Under the pieces are notes generated by a model. The model was not told the origin of the DNA. It worked only from the letters and a program-made list of their open reading frames with translations, and did no database searches. 64,000 bases of DNA from Faecalibacterium sp. I4-3-84 (lineage in GTDB: Bacteria; Bacillota; Clostridia; Oscillospirales; Ruminococcaceae): NCBI RefSeq assembly GCF_023347255.1, contig NZ_CP094466.1, positions 1,550,001-1,614,000 on the forward strand, read 5' to 3'. Shown here piece after piece: positions 1-7,805 of the stretch (within the stretch, counting starts at the first letter, position 1; each line of letters starts with the position of its first letter). A program made the position numbers and the translations under genes.

Positions 1-1
1 C

Positions 2-211
2 CTGACCGCTGTTTCCACCCTGCTTGCCCAGTGCAGCAGGGTGGGCGGCAACCTGAACCAACTCGCACGACACTTTAACTCTGGCGGAGCAGACACCGAA
101 CAGCTCCGGGCGAAACTCCTTGACGAACTTGCAGACCTGACTGCATTCCGGCTCCACGCCGAGAAAGTTCTGGGTGAACTGTATGGCAACGCTCAAGCAT
201 ATCGCCTCTAA
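2..211 (+). CDS. mobC: MobC-like mobilization protein, C-terminal part only
   Basis: The gene is cut by the left edge; about 69 residues are visible. The run VGGNLNQLARHFN is the signature of MobC-type relaxosome accessory proteins, which bind near oriT and help the relaxase open the strands. After it comes a helical tail ending at a TAA at 209-211. The stop lies inside the start of the downstream relaxase gene (29-bp overlap with the ATG at 183), the usual mobC-mobA arrangement. Family assignment rests on that motif and on the neighbour; the N-terminus is not in the window. Confidence 0.8.
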   Translation: MTAVSTLLAQCSRVGGNLNQLARHFNSGGADTEQLRAKLLDELADLTAFRLHAEKVLGELYGNAQAYRL

Positions 212-1823
212 GAACTCGGCCTACACCGCCATCGAAGCGTACCTCGTTTACCAGCACGATGCGTTCACCGGGAAGCAACTTTTGGACGAACATGGCAGAC
301 CCATGCTGCGAGAATCGTACATTCTAGACACCCTTGAGTGTGGCGATTTCTCGTTTGCAACTGCCTGTCTGCTGGCAAACCGCAAGTACAACAAGAATAA
401 CCACCCGGATGATATCAAGAGCCACCAGTATATCATCAGCTTCGACCCACGGGATGCAGCCGACAACGGCTTGACTATGGAAAAAGCACAGGCTCTCGGC
501 CTGAACTTCTGCAAAGAAAACTTTCCCGGTCATCCTGCCATCGTCTGTACCCATCCGGATGGGCATAACCATTCGGGAAACATCCATGTCCACATCGTGA
601 TCGGCAGCGTCCGGACACGAGAAGTGGAGCGCAAGCCCTATATGCAAAAGCCCCGCGACTGGCGTGAGGGTATTAAGCATTCCAGTACGGCCCAGACTAT
701 GCGGCACCTGCGTGTTGAGGTCATGGAGCTGTGCGAAGGTGTCGGACTGTACCAGATTGACCTGCTCAACGGCTCGAAAGAGCGTGTCAGCGAAGCCGAG
801 TATTGGGCGCGTAGGCGCGGTCAGATGAAACTTGACCGTGAGAATGCTGCCCTTACCGCAACTGGACAGCAGCCCCGGCAGAAGAAGTTTGAAACCGTAA
901 AAGATACCCTGCGGAAACAGATTTCATCTGTATTGTACCGTTCCACCAGCTATAAAGATTTTTCCGACAGGCTCTTGCAGCAATACGGCATTGCCGTCAA
1001 GGAAAGCCGTGGGCAGCTCAGCTATCTGCCCGCTGGCAGAACGAAGTTTATCCGAGCGAAACATCTCGGTGACAAGTTCGATGCGAACTTGATCGACAGC
1101 AGCAAAACCTGCGACCGAATCGCAGCAGAAAACGGAGTGAGCAAAGACACCGTTATCCGCGCCTCGAAGTATATGAGAGGCGTAGAGATTGCAGAAGAAC
1201 TGATGCCTGGCCTGAAGCAGAGCATTCTGTCCGGACAGACAAAAGTGTCCAAAGCAGATATGCACCGCCTTGCCAAGGCGGCCTACTATGACCGCGCACA
1301 GATTTTGCAGGATATTCTGCACCCGGAGCTGAAGGTGGAACCGACACCTGACGCTGATGGTGTGATCCGCGTTCCGGGCAAAGCGCCTGTCATGCCATTC
1401 CGAAAGTTCGAATCGGTTTACGACAGCGATGCCTACCCGGAGGATGTACGGTACGAGTATGTGGCGTTGGAAGAACTCACTACTCGTTTCCGCATTTCGT
1501 TCAACTACCAGTTGGAGCAGATGCCCGATAATGCGCAGCGTGATGTGATTCTGGAGATTATCAATATCCCCGCAATACGCATCTTGTGGAACTGGGCGAA
1601 CAAAGCCACAATACAGGCATCCTGCTGGATGGCACAGTGGAAGAGTTTCTGTATGATGAAAATGGCAATCAGGTCAGCATCTGCCGGCTGGCAAGTGGGC
1701 AGATTTTCGGGGCCGAACTGGCCTGTACCGGCTGGAGTACCAGTCCGGTCTGCCTGCGGGCCGACTCAGACTGTACGGTGCTCCGGTTGGATTTCAGTGC
1801 GCTCATGTCCCAGCAGACCATGA
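183..1823 (+). CDS. MobA-type relaxase, truncated and fused to foreign C-terminal sequence
   Basis: Residues 1 to about 300 are a relaxase/mobilization nuclease that nicks DNA at oriT. The candidate active-site tyrosine is in the SAYTAIEAYLVY stretch and the metal-binding histidines in GNIHVHIVIGSVR. I chose the ATG at 183, which overlaps mobC, rather than the GTG at 174. From about residue 300 the sequence changes character to a helix-turn-helix-like block (IAAENGVSKDTVIRASKY) of the kind seen in ParB or replication proteins. The last 80 residues (from about 1575) are an out-of-frame reading of a Crp/Fnr gene and look meaningless. The ORF is therefore a chimera left by deletions, and probably not a functional full relaxase. 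The nuclease domain call is firm; activity is not. Confidence 0.75.
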   Translation: MATLKHIASKNSAYTAIEAYLVYQHDAFTGKQLLDEHGRPMLRESYILDTLECGDFSFATACLLANRKYNKNNHPDDIKSHQYIISFDPRDAADNGLTMEKAQALGLNFCKENFPGHPAIVCTHPDGHNHSGNIHVHIVIGSVRTREVERKPYMQKPRDWREGIKHSSTAQTMRHLRVEVMELCEGVGLYQIDLLNGSKERVSEAEYWARRRGQMKLDRENAALTATGQQPRQKKFETVKDTLRKQISSVLYRSTSYKDFSDRLLQQYGIAVKESRGQLSYLPAGRTKFIRAKHLGDKFDANLIDSSKTCDRIAAENGVSKDTVIRASKYMRGVEIAEELMPGLKQSILSGQTKVSKADMHRLAKAAYYDRAQILQDILHPELKVEPTPDADGVIRVPGKAPVMPFRKFESVYDSDAYPEDVRYEYVALEELTTRFRISFNYQLEQMPDNAQRDVILEIINIPAIRILWNWANKATIQASCWMAQWKSFCMMKMAIRSASAGWQVGRFSGPNWPVPAGVPVRSACGPTQTVRCSGWISVRSCPSRP

Positions 1824-2137
1824 CCTGCCCCTGTCGGATGCAGGTGACCGCTAATCTGATGCAGGATATGGCGCAACAGCTTCTGTTCTTCAATACAAAG
1901 GTGCGTATTCTTGCCCAGAAGCGTCTGCGGGATCGGCTGAAAATTTATTTGCAGACGCTGACACCGGACAGCAAAGGGTGTTATCATCTGCTGTACAGCC
2001 GCACCGAACTTGCCGACTTCCTCTGTGTAGACCGCAGCGCGCTTTCCCGCGAATTGTGCCGGATGCGGGATGAGAAGGTTATTGAATTTTCCGGGGCAAA
2101 AATCAAGATCCTAGATCATGATTTTCTCCGTCACTGA
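1586..2137 (+). pseudogene. Crp/Fnr-family regulator lacking its N-terminus
   Basis: The frame is open from 1544, but recognisable homology starts near the GTG at 1586. What remains is the second part of a cyclic-nucleotide-binding-like beta-barrel (NTGILLDGTVEEFLYDENG), the long dimer helix, and an intact C-terminal winged helix with a recognition helix (LADFLCVDRSALSRELCRM). Full family members are about 220-230 residues; here about 40 N-terminal residues are missing, replaced by relaxase-element sequence. No ribosome-binding site precedes the GTG. The relaxase frame overlaps its first 240 bases. It is best read as a remnant created by the same deletion that truncated the relaxase; expression as a partial protein cannot be excluded. 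Confidence 0.7.
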
Positions 2138-2154
2138 GCTTCAAGCTGAAATAA

Positions 2155-2205
2155 AAGGAAGACAGGGTGTTCTTTTGATGGAACACTCCGCCTTCCTTAT
2201 CGTGT
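2155..2205 (+). terminator. Hairpin after Crp/Fnr remnant
   Basis: AAGGAAG pairs with CTTCCTT, with an inner GTGTTC/GAACAC stem. It lies directly after the regulator stop at 2137. The downstream U-run is weak (CCTTAT), so termination efficiency is uncertain. Confidence 0.5.
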
Positions 2206-2219
2206 GTGGATTTTGGGGG

Positions 2220-2471
2220 TTAGTCTTCTAGTCCATGGATTCCAGCCACATTCTTCAAATATTCCTCCGGTTCGCCGTTTAGAATCAGGTCTGCATACGC
2301 CAGAGGGTCGTTATAGATGAGATACTCTAACTCCGACCTCTGCGCCATGGTAACGTCCAACGCATCCTCGACCTCGGTACAGTCGATAGAGATTTTTCTC
2401 CCATCCCGGAGCAGCAGCTCCACGCACCCGGCGTCCATGTTGAACGAACAAACTCTTGCATCGTACTTCAT
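2220..2471 (-). CDS. Small DUF6061-like protein
   Basis: An 83-residue soluble, acidic protein of unknown function. It is clearly homologous to the protein encoded at 2953-3201: both have an N-terminal S-x-N-M-D segment, ISIDC/VAIDC, then AQR(S/A)EL followed by LIYNDPL or LLYNKPL, and end in LED. I associate it with the DUF6061 family, common on Clostridia mobile elements. The start at 2471 is supported by an AAAGGA ribosome-binding site about 8 bases upstream. It lies just outside the left att repeat of the integrated element, so it probably belongs to an older resident element. No catalytic residues are apparent. Confidence 0.7.
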   Translation of the reverse strand: MKYDARVCSFNMDAGCVELLLRDGRKISIDCTEVEDALDVTMAQRSELEYLIYNDPLAYADLILNGEPEEYLKNVAGIHGLED

Positions 2472-2582
2472 AATTTTGTCCTTTCTGCCTTACGGCACTC
2501 TTACCGTGGTCTGTCGTGCTTTTTTGTGATAAGGTCTAGGACGTTTTTCGAGGGAAGCAAGAGATTCGTTTTGTTTTCCAAA

Positions 2583-2631
2583 GAAAACAAAAAATCCGAA
2601 CCCTTCTCCTATCGGAAAAAAGTTCGGATTT
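2583..2631 (-). terminator. Original tRNA-Lys terminator, now separated from the tRNA
   Basis: A 10-bp stem (AAATCCGAAC at 2592-2601 with GTTCGGATTT at 2622-2631) is followed on the minus strand by a U-rich run. It lies immediately beyond the left copy of the tRNA-Lys 3' end, where the terminator of tRNA-Lys would have been before insertion of the 6.7-kb element. Confidence 0.7.
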
Positions 2632-2639
2632 TGTTGATG

Positions 2640-2684
2640 TGGTGCACCTCCAGGGACTCGAACCCTGGGCCCACTGATTAAGAG
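2640..2684. repeat. att direct repeat, left copy (tRNA-Lys 3' half)
   Basis: This 45-bp stretch is identical to 9357-9401. It runs from the encoded CCA through the T arm to the anticodon loop of tRNA-Lys on the minus strand. Downstream of 2684 the sequence no longer matches a tRNA, so this is a 3' tRNA fragment and not a gene. It marks the left boundary of the integrative element and contains the recombination core. Confidence 0.9.
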
Positions 2685-2825
2685 AGCAAGCCGCCGGTTC
2701 GTCTCAATTTATGGAAGTTTCGAGTCATCGTTATTTTTAATCAAGACAACGTGATTTTTCACCCAGTAATTTCTGCACCCTTTGTCGGATTTTGCAACGA
2801 AAAGCACCTTCTGCACGTTTTGAAA

Positions 2826-2854
2826 CCGTGCAAAATCCGTGCAGAAACCGTGCA
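2826..2854 (+). other. Left putative integrase arm-site trio
   Basis: Three direct copies of CCGTGCA begin at 2826, 2837 and 2848, exactly 11 bp apart (one helical turn). The same trio with the same spacing and orientation occurs at 9261-9289 near the other end. Tyrosine integrases with an N-terminal arm-binding domain bind such repeats flanking the core; the assignment is inference from placement and symmetry. Confidence 0.7.
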
Positions 2855-2952
2855 CTTACTCCCCGACAAATAAAATCGCTCTATCCCCCACCGGCTTGAC
2901 GGCATTGGTTTGAGTGGCCGAACATCAAAATCAAGTCATGGAGGACACGACT

Positions 2953-3201
2953 ATGAACAAACTGCTTTCTTGCCACTACAATATGGACACCAACCGGGTG
3001 GAAGCCCAGTTTGCGGACGGCTCTGCTGTTGCCATCGACTGCATTGCCATTGAGGACGAGTACGGCAACACCCCGGCACAGCGGGCAGAACTGGACTGGC
3101 TGCTCTACAATAAACCATTGGAGTACGCCCAGCTTGTACTGGGTGGTGAGATTGAACATTATCTCTCGCTCGGCCGCGACCATGGCAGATTAGAAGATTG
3201 A
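2953..3201 (+). CDS. Small DUF6061-like protein inside the element
   Basis: An 82-residue acidic protein, paralogous to the one at 2220-2471 and sharing its motif order (HYNMD, VAIDC, AQRAELDWLLYN, HGRLED). The function is unknown. I chose the ATG at 2953 because GGAGG at 2940-2944 sits 8 bases upstream; an upstream in-frame start at 2914 would add 13 residues lacking similarity to the paralogue. It is the first gene inside the left end of the element and is followed by a strong hairpin at 3233-3267. Confidence 0.75.
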   Translation: MNKLLSCHYNMDTNRVEAQFADGSAVAIDCIAIEDEYGNTPAQRAELDWLLYNKPLEYAQLVLGGEIEHYLSLGRDHGRLED

Positions 3202-3232
3202 CCTTTAATTAGAATATTCCAAACAGACCAAC

Positions 3233-3267
3233 AGCCCTCTACTTGCGATCATTGCAAATAGAGGGCT
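3233..3267. terminator. Hairpin between DUF6061 and lipoprotein genes
   Basis: AGCCCTCTA pairs with TAGAGGGCT, with TTGC/GCAA above it. It separates convergent genes and can serve both. Confidence 0.65.
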
Positions 3268-3322
3268 ATCGGTTTGTTAATAGTTATCAAGTTTTTCCAC
3301 AACTTTTGTCGCCTATTTGTTC

Positions 3323-3799
3323 TTACTCCTCTGCTTGAAAAAATTCCTGCTTCGTCCCGATAATATCTTCATAGTTGCTCTGAGTTACTGTGACTTCCAG
3401 ATGATCTCCCTTATTTTCAATTTCTGCTTTTATATCATTTCCTCTGTCGTCTTTGCCGCTAAAGCTAAGAATCCCTGTTTCAGAATCGTAAGTTCCAATC
3501 GCGTTTTCGACATAAAGCAAATGGGTAACGCTATACTCGATCCTATATGTGCCATCATCTTCTTTAGTGATATTCAGAATTTCATCAAAATCATTACTAT
3601 AATAGACTTCCTCTGGCATTTGAAAATTCGCAGTATCATTATTGGTTAAATGCTCGTTTGATACTATATCACTAACATTTTTGTTTTCTACTTGTACTGA
3701 AGTGCTTTCAGTCGATGATTCTTTATTTTCCTGAGATTGCCCACATCCAGCTAACCCCAAAACCATGCATAGCACAAACAGGTAAATTACTTTTTTCAT
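3323..3799 (-). CDS. Predicted lipoprotein of unknown function
   Basis: The 158-residue protein begins with a lipoprotein signal (MKKVIYLFVLCMVLGLAGC), with the lipidated cysteine at residue 19. A Ser/Glu/Thr/Asn-rich linker follows to about residue 60, then a beta-rich domain. It should be anchored on the outer face of the membrane. No family is recognised. The gene is visibly more AT-rich than the flanking mobilization genes and the chromosome, which suggests separate acquisition as cargo. A GGAG ribosome-binding site precedes the ATG at 3799. About 200 AT-rich bases upstream (3800-4000) contain no other gene I can support. Confidence 0.7.
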   Translation of the reverse strand: MKKVIYLFVLCMVLGLAGCGQSQENKESSTESTSVQVENKNVSDIVSNEHLTNNDTANFQMPEEVYYSNDFDEILNITKEDDGTYRIEYSVTHLLYVENAIGTYDSETGILSFSGKDDRGNDIKAEIENKGDHLEVTVTQSNYEDIIGTKQEFFQAEE

Positions 3800-4000
3800 A
3801 GCATTCTTCTCCTTTATTCAATCTATTTTTGTCGATTTATTTGTTATCGCATTTTATCATACCATAATTATTAACTTTTCTGTTTAAACAACGAACTTCA
3901 AGCCTATTTTATTTCGTTTGTCCACAAAATTTTTCAAAATCGTATAGCTGCACATAAATTTCCAGAAAACTTGTAGCACAATCACGATTTTTCTTTTCAT

Positions 4001-4666
4001 TCAATCAAACCACCACGGCAGTTCCAGCCACAGGTTATCCATGGTCTGTTCCTCGGTCTTTTTGGCGCGGCCTTTTGTCAGGCGAAAGTATATCGCCGTG
4101 CCGATCAGCGGATGTTCCTCGCCATCGGTAAAGCCATAGCGGTACAGCAGATAGGTCTGCTCCCGTTGGGTCAGCCGTTTCAGGCCATCGTACAGTTCCC
4201 GGCGCGATTCCTGCTCTTCCATAATACTCTGCGGCTGCATGGCGTAGGGGTCGGCTATGGCTTCAATGCGCCGCAGTTGTTCCTCTCCCGGCAGAACATC
4301 GTCCAGCGAAACGCGCTGGTAGCAGACGCCGTCCTTGTCCTCCGTTACCATCCGCTGCTCAAAAGCGGCAAAGGCATCCCGCACCATGTCCATCATGGCG
4401 TTGCGGATGGCAGGAGCCGCATAGGTCAGGAACTTCATGCCGCGCGCTGCATCGAACTTTGGCACAGCATTCCATAAGCCCAGATTGCCCGCCTGTTTCA
4501 AATCGTCCGTGTCAAGGTTCAGGCCGGACTGTGCCAGATTCATGCTGCGGAAAAGGTCATTTGCCACCTTGCCAATAAAGGACTTGTTGTTGTCGATCAG
4601 GCTGTCCAGCGCGGCAGCATCGGCTTTCTGTGCCAGCGCACAAAGCCGTTCATTCGTCTGCTTCAT
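4001..4666 (-). CDS. Sigma-70-family-like factor of mobile elements
   Basis: A 221-residue protein resembling small sigma factors of Firmicutes mobile elements. Region 2-like sequence is visible (NLGLWNAVPKFDAARGMKFLTYAAPAI, written here in part) and a region 4-like segment follows LTQREQTYLLYRYGFTDGEE. The start is taken at 4666 (MKQTNERLC), which overlaps the end of the Xre gene by 17 bases, so the two are translationally coupled. It may direct transcription of element genes or act as an anti/co-regulator with the Xre protein. The family is clear; the promoter specificity is unknown. Confidence 0.72.
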   Translation of the reverse strand: MKQTNERLCALAQKADAAALDSLIDNNKSFIGKVANDLFRSMNLAQSGLNLDTDDLKQAGNLGLWNAVPKFDAARGMKFLTYAAPAIRNAMMDMVRDAFAAFEQRMVTEDKDGVCYQRVSLDDVLPGEEQLRRIEAIADPYAMQPQSIMEEQESRRELYDGLKRLTQREQTYLLYRYGFTDGEEHPLIGTAIYFRLTKGRAKKTEEQTMDNLWLELPWWFD

Positions 4667-5480
4667 GGGCGTTTTCCTGCTCTGCGGCAGACTGCAAGAT
4701 TCCCAACAGGCCGTTCCGCAGCTGTTCCAGTGCCTCCGGCGTAGCTCCCTCCATGCCCGAAACGCTGTCCAACATTGCATCCGTCAACTGCTCTGCCGTA
4801 ATCGTTGGGTGCTGCACATCCTGCCCTTTGGTCAGTTCTGTAAACATTTTTTCTGCCACTTTCTTGCTCATGGCTTCCTGTTCGGCATAATGGCTCCCGA
4901 TACCCTTTTTGATTTCCTTGATTGCCGCCATGAAATACATCTCAATGTCATCAAGGTCGCCTTGATATACGGGCTTTCTCCGAAGGCTGATGTCCTTTGC
5001 GGCTTTGGCTGCTTCCGGGGTCTTGACCCTTGTACGCAGCAGGGTGCTCAATGTCGTGAGCATGGCATTCTGTGCTGCGATGCCGGATGCAAAAGTATCG
5101 TCAAAATACTGCGCTATGCGGTAAGTAAGCTCTGCAAAGCGGGCGTTTTCCAGCAGCAGATTGACCACCTCTGTATTGACACGCCCTGTGTAGAGGTTCT
5201 TTGCGGCTTCTACGGACAGGCCAAGTTCGGCAATGTCGTAGTTCTTGCGGTCGGGGATGTTGGTTTCTCCAAGCAAAAAATCCGTGGACACGTTGAACAG
5301 CCTTGCGATCTTCAGCACCTGCTCATGGGTCAGAGTCCCTTTTGCGCCGCTGATGAAGCGGCTGATGGTGCTTTTGGAGCAGCCGATCTCCTTGGCAAGC
5401 TCCGGTTGGCTTATGTTGTGCTCTTTCATCAAGTCCGCAAGACGGACGTTGGATGGTGCGGGCAGATATTCCTGTGCCAT
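4650..5480 (-). CDS. Xre-family transcriptional regulator
   Basis: The 276-residue protein has an N-terminal Cro/C1-type helix-turn-helix at about residues 10-70 (ISQPELAKEIGCSKSTISRF, then LARLFNVSTDFLLGE-like). A mostly helical C-terminal region of about 200 residues has no recognised domain. It is encoded upstream of, and overlapping, the sigma-like gene, and transcribed away from the relaxase. A consensus promoter lies just upstream (5513-5541). Being divergent from the oriT/relaxase region, it likely represses element transfer genes, binding perhaps to the GTAC-rich palindromes at 5823-5970; that target is inference. Confidence 0.8.
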   Translation of the reverse strand: MAQEYLPAPSNVRLADLMKEHNISQPELAKEIGCSKSTISRFISGAKGTLTHEQVLKIARLFNVSTDFLLGETNIPDRKNYDIAELGLSVEAAKNLYTGRVNTEVVNLLLENARFAELTYRIAQYFDDTFASGIAAQNAMLTTLSTLLRTRVKTPEAAKAAKDISLRRKPVYQGDLDDIEMYFMAAIKEIKKGIGSHYAEQEAMSKKVAEKMFTELTKGQDVQHPTITAEQLTDAMLDSVSGMEGATPEALEQLRNGLLGILQSAAEQENAHEADE

Positions 5481-5512
5481 GTGGTCGGCCCTCCTTTTTG
5501 ATCTTTTTCCTC

Positions 5513-5541
5513 ATTATAATACGCTCTGCCGTTTTGTTCAA
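5513..5541 (-). promoter_or_regulatory. Promoter of the Xre/sigma operon
   Basis: On the minus strand TTGAAC is followed by 17 bases and TATAAT, with the Xre ATG 33 bases beyond. Confidence 0.7.
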
Positions 5542-5668
5542 TATACGGTTACCTCTCCGCCCTTGCTGTTGCAGTCCTGCAACCAGTGAGGGCATTTTTC
5601 TTTTTCCGTTGCAGTTCTGCCGCTTTTGCGCCTTTCCTGCAAAATTTTCCGTATATTCAGGCAGGAAG

Positions 5669-5707
5669 CAAAAAACACCAGAGTTCCCACTTTGGGGTAC
5701 TCTGGTG
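5669..5707 (-). terminator. Minus-strand intrinsic terminator with no gene upstream
   Basis: A 9-bp stem CACCAGAGT/ACTCTGGTG with an inner CCC/GGG pairing is followed on the minus strand by six U. No coding sequence on the minus strand ends here; the nearest upstream sequence is the oriT/GTAC repeat region. A short untranslated RNA transcribed leftward from that region would end here. Confidence 0.6.
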
Positions 5708-5822
5708 CAGTACATAACATCGCCCTGCCCGGTGGCCGCAGGGTGCGGGGCTTTGTGGGCATCGAGCCGCTTGTCCACCCCTGCCCGTAAAAAGTGCATT
5801 TTTTCACGGAAGAAGTTCGTAC

Positions 5823-5970
5823 AACCTGTACGGTATGTACTTGTACGCATCTGTACGGCGAATTGAAACAAATTAAAACGAATTATCGTTTATATTTCGG
5901 ATTTCCGTACGTCGTACGAGCCGTACAGGTTATTTGAAGTCCGTACGCAATTTTTTCAGATGCGTACGGA
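5823..5970. repeat. Cluster of GTAC-centred palindromes beside oriT
   Basis: Nine GTAC cores occur in 150 bases. Nested inverted repeats include AACCTGTACGG (5823-5833) with CCGTACAGGTT (5921-5931), and TCCGTACGCA (5940-5949) with TGCGTACGGA (5961-5970). The stretch between the Xre gene and the relaxase (5481-6166) has no supportable coding sequence. The cluster may be operator sites, relaxase-accessory sites or replication iterons. Confidence 0.7.
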
Positions 5971-5971
5971 G

Positions 5972-6095
5972 CGATCAAGTTCGCATTGTGCGAACTTGAT
6001 CGTAGCTCTCCCGCAGGAGACGTTCCCCCTCGGAGAGTCCTCGAAGAGCCCACTACACTTTGCAGACCGCAGGGATGAAAGTGTCATAGTGGGTT
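5972..6095 (+). other. Candidate oriT
   Basis: Perfect 14-bp arms (5972-5985 and 5989-6002) with a 3-base loop form a strong hairpin 165 bases before the relaxase. A second inverted repeat follows at about 6050-6094 (CCCACTACACTTT with AAAGTGTCATAGTGGG). A hairpin directly upstream of a mobilization gene is the usual appearance of an origin of transfer; the nick site itself is not identifiable by eye. Confidence 0.6.
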
Positions 6096-6166
6096 ATTAC
6101 ACTTCCTCGGAAGTGCATCTCCGTTCCCCGTCACCTCTCGATGAACCTTGAAAGGAGGGATGCCCT

Positions 6167-7432
6167 TTGGCAAGAAATGATGGTATTGACCGCACCAGTG
6201 TCCGAAATCTCGCCGTTTCGGACAAGGCCGTTGGCAACACTCAGCAGCACAATGAGCGTGAAAAGGACAGCTATCGGAACCCCGATATTATCCCCCAGCG
6301 CGCTGCATGGAACGTCCACTTCAAGAAGCCAACCGCCAGCTACACCGACCTGTTCGCCCAACTGGAAGCCGCTGGAACCATTTCCACGCGCGGCCTGAAG
6401 CCGGATGCCACCCACTACTGCGAACTTGTCTTTGATGTCAACTCGGCCTACTTTGACAACCACGGCGGCTACGAGTTCGCCAAGCAGTTCTATGAGGATG
6501 CCTACCAAGCTGCCGTTCAAATCGTGGGCGGTGAGCAGTATATCCTCTCGGCAGTCATGCACGCCGATGAGATCAACCGTGCCATGACCGAAGCACTAGG
6601 CCGCGAAGTTTACCACTACCACCTCCATGTGGTCTATGTACCTGTGGTGGAAAAGCAGATCCTGTGGTCGAAACGCTGCAAGGACAAGGCACTGGTCGGA
6701 ACAGTCAAGGAGACCGTCATGCAGGTCAGCCGGAGCAAGAAGTGGGCATCCAAGCCCCTGCTGGACGATGCCGGAAAGCCTGTGCTGCAAAAGAACGGCA
6801 AGCCAGTCCTGAAGAAGTCGTACAGTGTCCTGCAAAACGATTTCTTCCACTATATGCGCAACGCCGGGTATACGGATGTAGAGCGCGGTGAGCGTGGCAG
6901 CACTGAAGAACACCTGACCGTCACCCAGTTCAAAGTCCAGCGGGAGCAGGAGCGACTGGACACTCTGACCGCCCAGATTGACCAGAAAGAGCAGCACCTC
7001 ACCCAAACCAACAAAACCCTCTCCAAGACCGAAAAGGAACTTGCCGCTGTGCAGAAAAAGGTCGCGCTCACAAAAGAAGCCCTCATTCATGCGCGCGATC
7101 TGGATTATATTGGTAAGCGCACCTTTCTCGGCAACTATTCGCTGACCGAAGAAGAGTTTTCCAAGCTGAAAAAGCAAGCCGACCACGGCTATATGATGGA
7201 TGTGGAGAACCGCCGCCTGAAAGAAGAACTTTCCACCGCCAAGAAAGAGGCCGTTCGTTGGAGCAACAAGTACCACGACCTGTGGTACGACGTGAAACCC
7301 TATCTGGATGCTCTCCACCGTGCGCCCGAACTGGTGCGTGGCTTTCTGGAAAAGATTCTTGCCCCCAAGCAGGAGCACACCATGAATGTGCCGCAGCAAA
7401 ACCGTAAGCGTGGGCAAGATGTAGAACTTTAA
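6167..7432 (+). CDS. MobV-type relaxase (Pre/Mob)
   Basis: The 421-residue relaxase would nick oriT in cis and pilot the strand during helper-dependent transfer. Seen motifs: an N-terminal HNER at about residue 28 (the HNxR motif of MobV), the metal-binding HADE at about residue 132 and the following YHYHLHVVYVP histidines. A coiled-coil tail lies at about residues 240-350. Initiation is at TTG 6167, justified by AAAGGAGGG eight bases upstream. It belongs to a different class from the MobA-type relaxase at the left of the window. It is followed by the excisionase-like and integrase genes on the same strand. Confidence 0.85.
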   Translation: MARNDGIDRTSVRNLAVSDKAVGNTQQHNEREKDSYRNPDIIPQRAAWNVHFKKPTASYTDLFAQLEAAGTISTRGLKPDATHYCELVFDVNSAYFDNHGGYEFAKQFYEDAYQAAVQIVGGEQYILSAVMHADEINRAMTEALGREVYHYHLHVVYVPVVEKQILWSKRCKDKALVGTVKETVMQVSRSKKWASKPLLDDAGKPVLQKNGKPVLKKSYSVLQNDFFHYMRNAGYTDVERGERGSTEEHLTVTQFKVQREQERLDTLTAQIDQKEQHLTQTNKTLSKTEKELAAVQKKVALTKEALIHARDLDYIGKRTFLGNYSLTEEEFSKLKKQADHGYMMDVENRRLKEELSTAKKEAVRWSNKYHDLWYDVKPYLDALHRAPELVRGFLEKILAPKQEHTMNVPQQNRKRGQDVEL

Positions 7433-7474
7433 GCTGAATTTTTAGATGATATGACAATATAAGGAGCAATGCTT

Positions 7475-7789
7475 ATGGATTTTGACCGTAATTCTATGAC
7501 CGTCCCTGTGCAATCTTCCGATTATACGAAAAAGTTCTTGCAAAAGGACTCGAATCCCACTACAATGGAAGTGGTCACTCAAACCAATGCCGTCAAGTCT
7601 CCGACTGACAGCCCGGCAACCACGAAACTGGTGTACACGGTGGAAGAGATCGCACGAATGCTGGCCATCAGCCTGCGCTCTGCTTACAATCTGTGCAACA
7701 GCACCACCGAATTCCGTGTCCTGCGAGTAGGCGGAAGCATCCGTGTGCCGAAGGACAGCTTCGATGCGTGGCTCTACCGGGCAGCTTGA
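7475..7789 (+). CDS. Small HTH protein, excisionase-like
   Basis: A 104-residue protein with a disordered N-terminal half and a C-terminal MerR/excisionase-type helix-turn-helix (YTVEEIARMLAISLRSAYNL, then VGGSIRVPKDSFDAWL). The sequence pattern is that of helix-turn-helix DNA-binding proteins encoded just before integrases, where they set the direction of recombination. The ATG at 7475 is preferred over 7469 because AAGGAG at 7461-7466 then lies 8 bases away. It ends 16 bases before the integrase start, so the two are co-transcribed. Confidence 0.75.
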   Translation: MDFDRNSMTVPVQSSDYTKKFLQKDSNPTTMEVVTQTNAVKSPTDSPATTKLVYTVEEIARMLAISLRSAYNLCNSTTEFRVLRVGGSIRVPKDSFDAWLYRAA

Positions 7790-7805
7790 TAAGGAGGCAA
7801 ACAGT

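Noticed and set aside
2640-2684. A second functional tRNA-Lys gene
   Set aside because: Only the 3' part from the anticodon loop is present; sequence beyond 2684 does not form a D arm or acceptor 5' strand.
4001-4666. Truncated sigma factor lacking region 4
   Set aside because: The C-terminal segment still fits the degenerate region 4 seen in mobile-element sigma-like proteins, so truncation is not supported.
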